From positions 124,001-188,000 of the forward strand of contig CAYFFG010000004.1 in the NCBI GenBank assembly GCA_964342355.1: DNA of 64,000 nt, given 5' to 3'. This document shows positions 7,536-16,942 of the stretch, in pieces. Position 1 is the first letter of the stretch. Each line of letters opens with the position of its first letter. The notes under the pieces are model-generated. The model saw only the letters and a program-made list of their open reading frames with translations, made no database searches and was not told the DNA's origin. The position numbers and the translations under genes are program-made. Source of the stretch: Hirschia sp964342355 (GTDB lineage: Bacteria; Pseudomonadota; Alphaproteobacteria; Caulobacterales; Hyphomonadaceae).

Positions 7536-10500
7536 TCAGCAAACTCCTGTTGGTTTACCTGAGCGATTGGCTGTTTGAGCGATTTTCCGCCAGTGAGTTT
7601 TCGCACCACAACGTAAAACAAAGGTGCAAAGAAAACGCCCAGCACAGTTGAGGCGATCACACCACCCAAAACAGCTGTGCCGATAGCGACACGCGCGCCA
7701 GCGCCAGCGCCCGTGCTCAATGCCAGTGGAATAACGCCAAAGCCGAACGCAAACGATGTCATGAGAATTGGACGGAACCGCATGCGCACCGCCTGCAATG
7801 TCGCCTCGACAAGTTCCTTGCCCTGCTCCTCCAAGCTCTTGGCGAACTCAATGATCAAAATCGCGTTCTTTGATGCAAGGCCAACAGTTGTCAAAACGCC
7901 AACCTGAAAGAACACATCATTGCTCATGCCCCGGAAATAAGCGGCAGCGATTGCGCCCGCCAACCCAAGAGGCGCCACCAGCAAGACTGAGATCGGCACG
8001 GTCCAGCTTTCATAAAGCGCCGCCAGACACAGGAAGATGAACAGGACAGACAGGATGTACAGCATATTGGCCTGACTGCCAGACTGACGCTCCTGAAGGG
8101 ATAATCCCGCCCATTCCACACCAACATCAAATGGCAAGCCGCCAACGATATCCTCGATGCGCAGCATAGCGTCACCCGAACTTTGTCCAGGCGCTGCTTG
8201 TCCTTGGATGTTCAGCGCCGCCTGACCGTTGAAGCGTCTTAGCTGTGGCGGACCATAGCTCCACTCAGTTGTGATGATTTCGTCGATTGGCGTCATTTCG
8301 CCAGAACTGTTGCGCACGCGCCAATTACCAAAATCGTTCGGCATCATCCGATATTGCGCATCACCCTGGACATACACGCGCTTAATACGTCCGCGATCCA
8401 GGAAGTCATTGACGTAAACGCCACCAAACGTCACCGACAACAAGCTGGTGACATCTGACAGTCTGACGCCCAGAGCATTGGCTTTTTCATAGTCGATATT
8501 GACGTTGAACTGCGGGCTGTCCGGCAAACCATTTGGACGCACATTCGCCAGAACATCATCGCGCGCCGACAGGCCTAAAAGTTCATTCTGCGCGCGTCCA
8601 AGGTCGCTGCGCCCAATCCCGCCACGATCAACCAGATACATGTTGAAACCGCTGGAGTTTCCAAGTTCTCGGATCGGCGGCGGCGTAATCGCGAACACGC
8701 GCGCTTCCAGATTACCCGAGAAATTCTGCATCGCACGTCCTGCGATGGCAAACGAAGAGTTTTCTTGTCCCGGACGTTCGCTCCAGTCTTTCAGTGACAA
8801 GAATGAAATACCAAGGTTTTGGCTGTTACCTGCAAAGTTAAATCCAGCCAGAGTGAAAATCCCTTTCATATTGTCAGCTTCATTGAAGCGATAATATTTC
8901 TGGACCCCATCCATCACTTCGGCGGTGCGCGCCAGGCTGGCGTCAGCCGGCAATTGCGCCATCGTGATCAGCGAGCCCTGGTCTTCATTTGGCAGGAATG
9001 AAGTCGGCAGGCGCTGGAAGGAATAACAAACCGCAACAACAGCCAAGGCGAAGACACCCATGAAAATCCAACGCCGTCTGATAATGCGTTCGACAATGGA
9101 GGTGTATCCGTTTTCAAGGCTTTTAAAGGACCGGTTAAACGTCTGCCCCATCTTATCAATCGGTGACTTAGCCTCACCATGCTTGTTCTTTAGCAGCGTC
9201 GCACACAGCGCCGGCGCTAGCACGATTGCCACGACAACCGACAGGAACATCGCCGACACAATCGTCACCGAGAATTGGCGATAGATAACCCCAACTGAGC
9301 CTGGGAAAAACGCCATCGGCACATAAACGGCGGACAGAACAACCGCGATACCAACCAGCGCCCCCGTAATCTGCTTCATGGACTTGCGCGTCGCTTCCTT
9401 GGGCGACAGCCCGTCTTCTTCCATGACACGCTCAACGTTTTCAACAACGACAATCGCATCGTCCACCAGAAGACCGATGGCCAACACCAGCGCAAACATT
9501 GTCAGCATGTTTATGGAATAGCCCGTCATCGCCAGGATCGCGAACGTACCCAGAATAACGATCGGAACAGCGATCATCGGAATAAAGGTTGCGCGAATGC
9601 TTTGCAGGAAGACCAGAATGACCAGCAACACCAGTATGATCGCTTCAAACAAAGTCTTCTCCACCTCGTGGATCGACTCTTTGACAAACGGTGTGGCGTC
9701 ATAGGGAAAGACAACTTCTATGCCTGCTGGGAAATTCTTAGCAAGCTCCGTCACGCGCGCTTTAACCGCCTCAGCTGTGTCCAACGCGTTTGCGCCCGCC
9801 GCAAGGTTCACCGCAAAGCCAGAGGCTGGCGCGCCATTAAACCGCGCCACAAACGCATAGTCCTGCGCGCCCATCTCCACACGCGCCACATCAGACAGCC
9901 GCACAGTCCCGCCATCAACGCTTGAGCGTACGAGGATGTTTTCAAACTGTTCTGGCGTCGACATCAATGATTGCAGTGTGATGGTCGCCGTAATGGCCTG
10001 TTCTTCAATAGAAGGCGCGCCGCCCAGCGCACCGGAAGACACCTGTGCATTTTGTGCGCGAATGGCCGCAATCACATCGCTCGGCATCAATTGGAATTTA
10101 GAAAGACTGGCCGGATCAAGCCACACGCGCATCGCATATTGCGACCCAAACAACTGGACGTTTCCAACCCCGTCGATCCGCGCAATATCGTCATAAATAT
10201 TCGTGCGGACGAAATCACCAAGATCAGTTTGGTCATATTCGCCAGTCGGCGACATCAACCCGACAATCATCAGGAAGCCGCCGGAGGATTTGGAAACACT
10301 CACGCCTTGTCGCTGCACAGGCTCAGGCAGCAAAGGCGAGGCGCGCGCCAATTTGTTCTGCACCTGCACCTGAGCAATATCCGGATCGGTGCCGGCGGTG
10401 AATGTCAGAGTAATGCTGGCAACGCCTGAAGAAGAGGACGTCGCTGTAATGTACTCAAGACCGTCTAATCCGGTCAGCTGTTGCTCGATCACCTGTGTGA

Positions 10501-10681
10501 CAGAATCCTCAACAGCCTCCGCTGAGGCGCCTGGATAAGCTGCGTTAATGGCAATCGTCGTCGGCGCAATGTCCGGATACTGCGACACCGGCAGAATGTT
10601 CAGTCCGATGACGCCAGCAATCATGATGATGATTGACACCACCCATGCAAACACCGGGCGGTCAATAAAGAAGTTCGCCAT
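7532..10681 (-). CDS. RND efflux permease, HAE1/AcrB type
   Basis: The 1049-residue length and the N-terminus MANFFIDRPVFAWVVSIIIM are typical of hydrophobe/amphiphile RND pumps. Twelve membrane helices and two large periplasmic loops are apparent. The proton relay is present: the Asp pair in GLLVDDAIVVVENVERV and the Lys in GLASKNAILIIEFAK. It exports drugs, detergents or other amphiphiles by proton antiport, as a trimer with the adaptor (10705) and channel (6129). Substrates cannot be predicted. It is the middle gene of the operon, 23 bp after the adaptor gene. Confidence 0.95.
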   Translation of the reverse strand: MANFFIDRPVFAWVVSIIIMIAGVIGLNILPVSQYPDIAPTTIAINAAYPGASAEAVEDSVTQVIEQQLTGLDGLEYITATSSSSGVASITLTFTAGTDPDIAQVQVQNKLARASPLLPEPVQRQGVSVSKSSGGFLMIVGLMSPTGEYDQTDLGDFVRTNIYDDIARIDGVGNVQLFGSQYAMRVWLDPASLSKFQLMPSDVIAAIRAQNAQVSSGALGGAPSIEEQAITATITLQSLMSTPEQFENILVRSSVDGGTVRLSDVARVEMGAQDYAFVARFNGAPASGFAVNLAAGANALDTAEAVKARVTELAKNFPAGIEVVFPYDATPFVKESIHEVEKTLFEAIILVLLVILVFLQSIRATFIPMIAVPIVILGTFAILAMTGYSINMLTMFALVLAIGLLVDDAIVVVENVERVMEEDGLSPKEATRKSMKQITGALVGIAVVLSAVYVPMAFFPGSVGVIYRQFSVTIVSAMFLSVVVAIVLAPALCATLLKNKHGEAKSPIDKMGQTFNRSFKSLENGYTSIVERIIRRRWIFMGVFALAVVAVCYSFQRLPTSFLPNEDQGSLITMAQLPADASLARTAEVMDGVQKYYRFNEADNMKGIFTLAGFNFAGNSQNLGISFLSLKDWSERPGQENSSFAIAGRAMQNFSGNLEARVFAITPPPIRELGNSSGFNMYLVDRGGIGRSDLGRAQNELLGLSARDDVLANVRPNGLPDSPQFNVNIDYEKANALGVRLSDVTSLLSVTFGGVYVNDFLDRGRIKRVYVQGDAQYRMMPNDFGNWRVRNSSGEMTPIDEIITTEWSYGPPQLRRFNGQAALNIQGQAAPGQSSGDAMLRIEDIVGGLPFDVGVEWAGLSLQERQSGSQANMLYILSVLFIFLCLAALYESWTVPISVLLVAPLGLAGAIAAAYFRGMSNDVFFQVGVLTTVGLASKNAILIIEFAKSLEEQGKELVEATLQAVRMRFRPILMTSFAFGFGVIPLALSTGAGAGARVAIGTAVLGGVIASTVLGVFFAPLFYVVVRKLTGGKSLKQPIAQVNQQEFAE

Positions 10682-10704
10682 TACAGCCCCTACTCTTCAA
10701 TCAT

Positions 10705-11931
10705 TCAGTTTACGCTGGCGGCCGGTTCCGTCTCGGCGATCGCGCGTGTTGCGTCATCGTCAGACACCACCGTGACAGGCGCACCGATGCGAACGTTTAA
10801 AAGGCCATCAACAATCAGACGATCTCCATCCTCAAGGCCATGCGACACAACCCAGTCGCCGCCTGTGGCCTCAGCTAAAGTCAGTTTGCGTTGTTCAGCG
10901 ATTTCACCTTCGCCCACAACAATCGCGTAAGGCTCACCACGAGGGGTGCGGTTGACGGCCGATTGAGGCACCAGGAAGACATCGTTGTACTGACCCGCCG
11001 CAAAACGCGCCTTCAGGAACATGCCCGGCAACAAAAGTCCGTCCGGGTTGGGCACAACAGCACGAATGATCACTGAGCCTGCATTCTGGTCGACACTGAT
11101 CTCAGAAAACGCCAGCCTGCCTGTGTGTTCATACACACCGCCGTTTTCAAATATGACCTCAACTTCGACTGTTTCATTGTCCAACGCATCAATGCGTCCA
11201 GATGCTGTGTCCTGCTTCCAACTCAACACATTGACGCTAGAAGCCGCCAGATCGAGGTAAATCGGGTCTAACTTCGTCACCTTCGCAAGGAATTGGGTTT
11301 GGTTTTGCGTCACCAGTGCGCCCGCAGTAACCTGCGAGCGGCCCACCTGACCTGCGATCGGTGAAGAAATCGTCGTCCGGGACAGATCAATCTCGGCCTG
11401 CCGAAGGGACGCACGATGCATGGCAATGTCTGCCTCAGCACGCTTACGGGTCGCTTTGACCTCATCAAGCTCCTGTTGGCTGACAGCGTTCATTTCCGCG
11501 AGTCGCTCAAAGCGTTTCTCTGTTTGCCGCGCAACTTCCGCACTTGCTTCAGCGCGATCCAAATTTGCGGCCGCGCTTTGAACCTGAGCAGCATACTCAG
11601 CAGCTTCCACCTTATAAAGTGGTTGTCCGGCTTCGATCAGCTGCCCTTCCGTGAAAAGCCTTTCTGCGATCAATCCGGACACCTGTGGACGAATTTCAGC
11701 TTCTTCAAACGGATGCGCGCGGCCAGGTAGTTCCCGCTGAGATTGAATGCTTGTCGCGCGTACAATTTCGACTTCTACACGCGGCGCAGGAGGCTGCCCT
11801 CCCGGCCCTGCCTGTGGGCTTTTCCCGCCGCCATCGCCGCAAGCCGCCAGCAATCCAAAGCCAGCGATTAAAATCATCGACACGCCAGCTGATCTTGCTT
11901 GAGTGAATTTTGGAAGCATGATTTTGAACAT
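10705..11931 (-). CDS. RND efflux periplasmic adaptor (membrane fusion protein, AcrA type)
   Basis: Lipoprotein signal with lipobox LLAAC early in the chain, then the barrel-sandwich/lipoyl half ARVEVEIVRATSIQSQRELPG, a coiled hairpin (AANLDRAEASAEVARQ...), the second lipoyl half TTISSPIAGQVGRSQVTAG and a beta-barrel domain. The adaptor bridges permease and outer-membrane channel. The frame is also open from TTG 11958, which has AGGATG nearby; ATG 11931 is taken because it gives a signal peptide of ordinary length, but the choice is not certain. It is first in the operon and reads away from the TetR gene across the palindrome at 11975. Confidence 0.92.
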   Translation of the reverse strand: MFKIMLPKFTQARSAGVSMILIAGFGLLAACGDGGGKSPQAGPGGQPPAPRVEVEIVRATSIQSQRELPGRAHPFEEAEIRPQVSGLIAERLFTEGQLIEAGQPLYKVEAAEYAAQVQSAAANLDRAEASAEVARQTEKRFERLAEMNAVSQQELDEVKATRKRAEADIAMHRASLRQAEIDLSRTTISSPIAGQVGRSQVTAGALVTQNQTQFLAKVTKLDPIYLDLAASSVNVLSWKQDTASGRIDALDNETVEVEVIFENGGVYEHTGRLAFSEISVDQNAGSVIIRAVVPNPDGLLLPGMFLKARFAAGQYNDVFLVPQSAVNRTPRGEPYAIVVGEGEIAEQRKLTLAEATGGDWVVSHGLEDGDRLIVDGLLNVRIGAPVTVVSDDDATRAIAETEPAASVN

Positions 11932-11974
11932 GTCTGACGCCTTGACGAAGTGATTCAATGATCACATCCTACAC

Positions 11975-11990
11975 TAGAATGAACGTTCTA
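11975..11990. promoter_or_regulatory. TetR-type operator palindrome
   Basis: TAGAATGAACGTTCTA has 5-bp arms TAGAA/TTCTA around six bases and an exact inner palindrome GAACGTTC. It lies between the divergent efflux operon and the TetR gene, the usual place for an AcrR-like operator. A 14-of-16 match recurs at 34859-34874. Confidence 0.65.
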
Positions 11991-12039
11991 CCGATTTATT
12001 AAATCCGGGCTGAACATCAAGAGTTTGGGAGAAATTATT

Positions 12040-12657
12040 TTGACAGCCAGCCAAAATGCAGTCTCTGAGATACGCTCTACTGCCGAAATGCGCCGTCAAC
12101 AAATTCTCGACGCGGCCGCAAAATGTTTTGTTGAACGCGGTTTTCATAGTGCTGGTATGGCCATGATCGCCAAAGAATCCAAAATGAGCGTAGGGCATAT
12201 ATATCACTATTTTGCTAATAAAAACGACATTATAGCCGCCCTCGTTGAGCAAGAAGCTAATATACAATCACACCATTTTGAGCAATTTCGAAATGTCGCG
12301 CCCGAACAGTTTCTTGAGGTGCTTACCGAAAGAATAGAAGAAAGCGTACGACGCGCCAGTGACCCATTCCAATCGGTCCTGATCCGCGAGATGCTTGCCG
12401 AAAGTCAACGTAATCCACGGATCGCTGAAATCATACAAAAACACGATAAGCGCGCGCGTGACACATTCTGCATGCTTGTCGAAGACAAACTCGGCATATC
12501 ACTTAGCGCAGCCATGATTGAACTGATTTTCGCCATTTTCAGCGGCATAGGTCTTCGCGTCATCAAAAACCCGGATCTGGACAAACCCGCTTTGACACAA
12601 ACTATTCGAACAACCATTCGCCAGATATTTGAAAGCGAGTCCGCCCACTCACATTAG
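12040..12657 (+). CDS. TetR/AcrR family repressor of the RND operon
   Basis: N-terminal TetR helix-turn-helix: RRQQILDAAAKCFVERGFHSAGMAMIAKESKMSVGHIYHYFANKNDII. A helical ligand-binding domain follows, about 205 residues in total. TTG 12040 sits 7 bp after GGGAGA and is the best start; TTG 12025 in the same frame overlaps that ribosome site. The gene is divergent from the three-gene efflux operon, with a palindrome in the shared promoter region. It probably represses both directions and is released by a pump substrate. The ligand is unknown. Confidence 0.88.
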   Translation: MTASQNAVSEIRSTAEMRRQQILDAAAKCFVERGFHSAGMAMIAKESKMSVGHIYHYFANKNDIIAALVEQEANIQSHHFEQFRNVAPEQFLEVLTERIEESVRRASDPFQSVLIREMLAESQRNPRIAEIIQKHDKRARDTFCMLVEDKLGISLSAAMIELIFAIFSGIGLRVIKNPDLDKPALTQTIRTTIRQIFESESAHSH

Positions 12658-13304
12658 GGTGCGGATGTCGCTTCAAACCCGCCGCCGCTCAATCGGCCGA
12701 CAAGTACGCCCGCGCTCGTTGCGCGATGGATTCCGTGACGCTGCGCGTCGGGAATGGCACTGACGGTTTTTGTTCAGGCTAAACCTACCCATTCCGCCGT
12801 CATCCCCGATAAGCGAAGCGCATCTGGGCATCAATGTGGAGGTTCCAGCGTTTCTTTATCCTCTCCTCACATCGCTCAACCACAATGATCGCCCACGCTT
12901 AACCCGAGCCGGCAACGCAATCTGACAAACAAAAGGAGGACACAAAAAATTTGCGCTTATCCCGGGACAAGCTACCCATTTAGCATTGTTTTTAAATATT
13001 TTTTACGCAAAAATCATAGGAACAGCCTGCACTTTACCCACAAAACACCGCCAGGAAGACACCCCGTATTCTCACCGGACAAGCCCCCTAACACCACCCG
13101 GACAACGACCAGTATGCTAAAGATCAANNNNNNNNNNNNNNNNNNNNNNNNNNNNNNNNNNNNNNNNNNNNNNNNNNNNNNNNNNNNNNNNNNNNNNNNN
13201 NNNNNNNNNNNNNNNNNNNNNNNNNNNCACCGGACAAGCCCCCTAACACCACCCGGACAACGACCAGTATGCTAAAGATCAAGCTATAGGGGTAATTGAA
13301 CCCG
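12658..13304. other. Non-coding stretch containing a sequence gap
   Basis: About 650 bp with no convincing gene on either strand. The first part is GC-rich; an AT-rich tract lies near 12980-13020. A fragment around 12800-12830 (GTCATCCCCGATAAGC) recalls dispersed intergenic elements of proteobacteria but no second copy is seen here. The true length is about 155 bp less if the 100-N gap and the duplicated 55 bp are artefacts. Confidence 0.5.
13073..13282. repeat. Exact 55-bp duplicate flanking a 100-N gap (assembly artefact)
   Basis: Positions 13073-13127 and 13228-13282 are identical over 55 bp, starting CACCGGACAAGCC and ending TAAAGATCAA, with 100 N (13128-13227) between them. The same 55-bp length occurs at the gap at 28917. 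Two contig ends that overlap by one k-mer and were scaffolded with filler N explain this best. The real sequence is probably continuous with one copy. Confidence 0.85.
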
Positions 13305-13766
13305 CTAGGCGGTCGATTGGTACTGCTGTTTGTATTTGGTCGCCAACTCCACAATGACCACAGTCACCCCATGCGCGACAACACCGACAGTCCACCAAAT
13401 TAACGGCCATTTCATCACAAAGGTATCGCCCCCAACCCCCATGCTGATACCGACGAAAATGAAAACGCCCAACACATAGCTAGCAAGGTTTATCCAGAGC
13501 GACAGCCGCAGTCCCGCCAGTGTTTTAGCGTCCTGCTGCGCAACGATTTTGTCAGCTTCAGCCGCTGGGTCTGGCGACAAGGCCATGACATCAATGTTAA
13601 AAGCCGCCGCCAGCGCCTTCAAAGATTCAGGCGAAGCTTGCTCGCCGTTTTCAATACGCTGGATCGTGCGCACACCAATGCCCGCAAGTTCTGCGAGATG
13701 TTCCTGAGACCAATAACGCTCTTCGCGCCAGCGTTTTATCTTTGCTGCATCCACTTTGAAGGCCAT
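13305..13766 (-). CDS. XRE-family regulator with C-terminal two-helix membrane domain
   Basis: 153 residues from ATG 13766, preceded by GGGAG at a good distance; the longer open frame to 13838 lacks such a site. An HTH_3 domain occupies residues 3-62 (WSQEHLAELAGIGVRTIQRIENGEQASPESL, read in two pieces). Two hydrophobic helices follow at about 90-112 and 122-143, resembling the 2TM domain often attached to such regulators. It would be a membrane-tethered DNA-binding protein. Target genes are not visible; the divergent side is 120 bp from the histidine kinase gene, which runs on the same strand. Confidence 0.75.
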   Translation of the reverse strand: MAFKVDAAKIKRWREERYWSQEHLAELAGIGVRTIQRIENGEQASPESLKALAAAFNIDVMALSPDPAAEADKIVAQQDAKTLAGLRLSLWINLASYVLGVFIFVGISMGVGGDTFVMKWPLIWWTVGVVAHGVTVVIVELATKYKQQYQSTA

Positions 13767-13888
13767 ACCGCATACTCCCGCAAGGCTTTGATCAGAGACA
13801 CCTTGAATGACGCAATCAGACGCCACATACCACGCCACGTCGCCGCCACAAGCCCGCCAGACACACGACAGCGCGCGCCATTTCTGCG

Positions 13889-16294
13889 CTACAAGTCAAA
13901 AGCCAGCACGAAACGCGCGCCGTCCTGAAAGTCTGGATCTAAATAAAGATCCGCGTCATGCAACGCTGCGACTTTCCTGCAAAAAGCCAGACCAATTCCG
14001 GCGCCAGACACGGCTTTATCATTGACCAAACGCCGAAACGGTTCAAACACCGTTTTTTGATACGGCAACGGAATACCCTTCCCATTGTCTTCGACAAAAA
14101 TGAAATACTTCCGCCTTTCGACATCCCTTCCGTCATAAATGCGAATTTTCAACTCATCCGACTGGGCATATTTGCAGGCGTTTACAATTAAGTTCTGAAA
14201 CACCTGCGCCATCAGATCCTTATTGACCCGCATGCGACGCAAACCCATCGCCTGAACAACAGCGCTCGCGTCATCCAGAAAAGTCCGTGACTGCTGTTCA
14301 GCGGCTTGCACAACCTCGTTGAGGTCCGTCAACTCTTTCTGGATAAACTGACCATCAAGCCTGAAAAGGTCGTACAAACTTCTAACCATCGAGCGCATGC
14401 GCTTTATGCCTGCAAACGCTTCGAAGAGAAATGTGTCTGAATCTGCGTTGAGCGTGACGCCCTCTGCGCCTAATTCTGTACGCAATAGCTCAAGATACAT
14501 CGACACCTGGCTTAGCGGCGCTTGCAGGTCGTGCGCCGCTATGAAGGCAAACTGCGACAGGTTGGTGTTCAATCGCTCCAAGCGCTCTTCGTTACGCTTA
14601 AGCTCAGTAATGTCAGTGGCAACCGCAAGAATGCGCACGTTACCATGCCGGTCAGTCATCGGAATTTTATCGGTCGATATCCAGCCTTGCTCACCATTCG
14701 CCGGGGCATACGATTCAATAATGTTTCGCCGTGGCTTTCCTGAAGCAATGACGCTTAGATCGTCTTGCAAATATTTGTCTGCCATTTCTGGAAAGAACTC
14801 AGACGTGTTTTTGCCAATAACAGCCTCAAGCGAAGTCTCATTGACCGACTTTAGCGCCCGTGCATTCGCCTGCAGAATGTTATTCTTGCCGTCTTTATAC
14901 CAGATCGTTGCAGGCACATTGTCCAGCACCGTTCGCAACTCGTCCGATAGGTCTAAAGCCTCTTCGAGCGCATTATTCAATTCGATTGCATTCTGAATCT
15001 TAAAAGCAAGAAGCTTGAGAAAATCGACTTGGCTCTTCTGATAGGGCGAAGGATTAACATCGTCAGACACCAAACTGATCGTACCGTATAGCCTGTCGCC
15101 GACAAAAATTGGTGCGCCCGCATAAATACCAAAACTGTTTTCAGGCATAGCTGGATGTCTGACAAAATCAGAAGATTTCATATTATGAAAAGCCAGCGCC
15201 GTTTGTTGTAACACGACGGCGGCGCAAAGTGTCTCAGGAAGTTTTAAATCATCGCCGACACTGACCCCGTCCATGTCACCCACCATGGCTTTAATATGGT
15301 AAACATCATCCTTGATATTGGAGATAAAACCGTGACTGGCGCCAAAAACGCGCACGCCCAGCTCAAGCATTTTGTGCAGGTATTCTTTGAGGTCTTTCCG
15401 CGCTATAGGCGTGATGCTTACAAGGTCATGCAGCGCGCGCTCTCGGCGCTTGTGATCAGAAATGTCAGTGAACGCCACAGCAAGCCCATGGTCGCCTACG
15501 GGTGCGATGGAGATATGGAACCAGTCGGCTCCAGTTTCAGAGGGGAAGGATAATTCTCTGACTTTAGAGCATCCAGTATCCAGCACACTGACATAGTCCT
15601 CAAACAACCCTACATCGAGAACTTCAGGAAACAGGTCCAACAGACGCTTTCCGTAAATGTCTGTTTGGGAATAACCGAGCATGAGTTCGGCCGCAGCATT
15701 GATTTCCTGAAACATGAAATCAATGATTTCCCCTTGGTGGTTGCGGCACGCTTCAACAGCAAAAAGTCCTGCTTCAACCGAGCTCAATATCGCATCAAAC
15801 TTTTGCTCGGAAACATGCGAAGCATGAGTGATTTTATGTTGTAGCGGCCTTAAAATCTCAGCCGCGCTTACCAGAACATTGTCGAGGTGTTGCTGTTTTA
15901 AGGGTGTGATGCGTTTTTGCTGTGCAAAAACCAGAAACAGATCCGCAAACCGCACATCTTTTTCAGCGGTTATAGGAGCAACCCAAATCTGTTCCGCTTC
16001 TATGTGCGCGCTTAAAGTCGATTTCAGGCACTGCTCCAGCTCAGATACCAAAACAATCCTGCTATCGTCGTCACCCGCAAGGTTTTTGAGGCCTTCCAGG
16101 GTCTGGTCGTCCTTTGATAGTAATGAAACAGCTTCTGTCGCAACAACAGAACCACAAGGTCTCAAGACAAGAACAGCACCGATAGCGCCAAGCAAGCTCG
16201 CCGCCAGATCACCGACGGCCAACAACCCTGGACGAAGCTTGTCTACTTCTTGCTGTAAACTTAAGTTCGAGTCTTCCAGCAATGATGCCGCCAA
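13889..16294 (-). CDS. Multi-sensor histidine kinase (PAS-GAF-PAS-HisKA-HATPase)
   Basis: 801 residues, apparently cytoplasmic. After a divergent N-terminal GAF-like region, a PAS domain covers about 165-285 (EINAAAELMLGYSQTDIYGK), a GAF domain about 295-440, a second PAS about 450-570 (VLDNVPATIWYKDGKNNI), then HisKA with phosphoacceptor His588 in FAFIAAHDLQAPL and a HATPase_c domain (N-box QNLIVNACKYAQ, G-box VEDNGKGIPLPYQKT, GAGIGLAFCRKV). The HDLQAPL form of the H-box is that of bacteriophytochrome-like kinases, but no chromophore Cys is recognised. No response regulator lies next to it, so the partner is elsewhere. Signal unknown. Confidence 0.88.
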   Translation of the reverse strand: MAASLLEDSNLSLQQEVDKLRPGLLAVGDLAASLLGAIGAVLVLRPCGSVVATEAVSLLSKDDQTLEGLKNLAGDDDSRIVLVSELEQCLKSTLSAHIEAEQIWVAPITAEKDVRFADLFLVFAQQKRITPLKQQHLDNVLVSAAEILRPLQHKITHASHVSEQKFDAILSSVEAGLFAVEACRNHQGEIIDFMFQEINAAAELMLGYSQTDIYGKRLLDLFPEVLDVGLFEDYVSVLDTGCSKVRELSFPSETGADWFHISIAPVGDHGLAVAFTDISDHKRRERALHDLVSITPIARKDLKEYLHKMLELGVRVFGASHGFISNIKDDVYHIKAMVGDMDGVSVGDDLKLPETLCAAVVLQQTALAFHNMKSSDFVRHPAMPENSFGIYAGAPIFVGDRLYGTISLVSDDVNPSPYQKSQVDFLKLLAFKIQNAIELNNALEEALDLSDELRTVLDNVPATIWYKDGKNNILQANARALKSVNETSLEAVIGKNTSEFFPEMADKYLQDDLSVIASGKPRRNIIESYAPANGEQGWISTDKIPMTDRHGNVRILAVATDITELKRNEERLERLNTNLSQFAFIAAHDLQAPLSQVSMYLELLRTELGAEGVTLNADSDTFLFEAFAGIKRMRSMVRSLYDLFRLDGQFIQKELTDLNEVVQAAEQQSRTFLDDASAVVQAMGLRRMRVNKDLMAQVFQNLIVNACKYAQSDELKIRIYDGRDVERRKYFIFVEDNGKGIPLPYQKTVFEPFRRLVNDKAVSGAGIGLAFCRKVAALHDADLYLDPDFQDGARFVLAFDL

Positions 16295-16451
16295 GGCTCC
16301 CTCCCAATTCGTCAGTTCCCCTTAGTTAACAGCAAATATAGCCTGAACTTAACCAATTCCCTAACAATGCGGGCGCACAACTTAAGGAATTTTATAATCC
16401 GGACTAACTCAGCCTACTCATATGAGAACTGACGATATCGGATAAATCGGC

Positions 16452-16835
16452 CTAAGCGTAGCTTACAACCTCCCACTCCACGCCATCATCATCATAAAAA
16501 TAGAAACGACTTCCCGGCTCATAGGTTTGATGACTATGGGTGGAGACCCCTAACGCTTTCAAACGCGCCTCAACGGCACCTAGGTCATCCACCACAACGC
16601 CAACATGATTTAGACCGCCTCTCGAAACAAAGCGCTCATGCTCAGGCGCTTTGATCGTTTTAGGAGCATAAAGCGCTATGTAATTGTCATCTGATCCGAC
16701 GTGCATTGTCCATCCATCGCCCAAGGACGGACCAGACCAACGTATTTTCCAATCAAATACTTCACATAAGAATTTAGCTGTACGCTCCGGATCCGTTGCG
16801 GTGACGTTCACATGTTCAAGTATTCCAGACTTCAT
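16452..16835 (-). CDS. VOC (glyoxalase/bleomycin-resistance) family protein, SoxR target
   Basis: 127 residues from ATG 16835, with AGGAG 9 bp upstream; the open frame extends to 16889 but crosses this site. A single VOC unit is seen: ILEHVNVTATDPERTAKFLCEVFDW with metal-site candidates in the His of LEHVN, the second strand GGLNHVGVVV, and Glu in GVEWEVVSYA. Members bind a metal and act as lyases, dioxygenases or binding proteins. The substrate is unknown. The promoter at 16893-16923 has a SoxR box, so expression is expected to rise on redox-cycling stress. Confidence 0.8.
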   Translation of the reverse strand: MKSGILEHVNVTATDPERTAKFLCEVFDWKIRWSGPSLGDGWTMHVGSDDNYIALYAPKTIKAPEHERFVSRGGLNHVGVVVDDLGAVEARLKALGVSTHSHQTYEPGSRFYFYDDDGVEWEVVSYA

Positions 16836-16892
16836 TCTCATTTCTCCTGTCAATTGAGATACTTTGGGAGTTGATTTTCTCAACGACATCAG

Positions 16893-16923
16893 GCTCTAAT
16901 TCCTTAAGCTAACTTTAGGTCAA
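16893..16923 (-). promoter_or_regulatory. SoxR-dependent promoter with SoxR box 16902-16919
   Basis: On the minus strand TTGACC (16923-16918) and TAGAGC (16898-16893) are separated by 19 bp, the long spacer typical of MerR-family-controlled promoters. The spacer holds CCTAAAGTTAGCTTAAGG, an 18-bp imperfect palindrome close to the known SoxR box CCTCAAGTTAACTTGAGG. It points to the VOC gene at 16835. The soxR gene starts 24 bp on the other side. Confidence 0.85.
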
Positions 16924-16942
16924 GATATTTTTTGAGAAATTT

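Noticed and set aside
12658..13304. Mobile element or remnant because of a long gene-free stretch and a direct repeat
   Set aside because: No transposase, terminal repeats or integrase are visible, and the direct repeat is best explained by contig overlap.
14397..14996. 199-codon plus-strand frame
   Set aside because: It is antisense to the PAS and HisKA parts of the histidine kinase and has a shadow-type composition.
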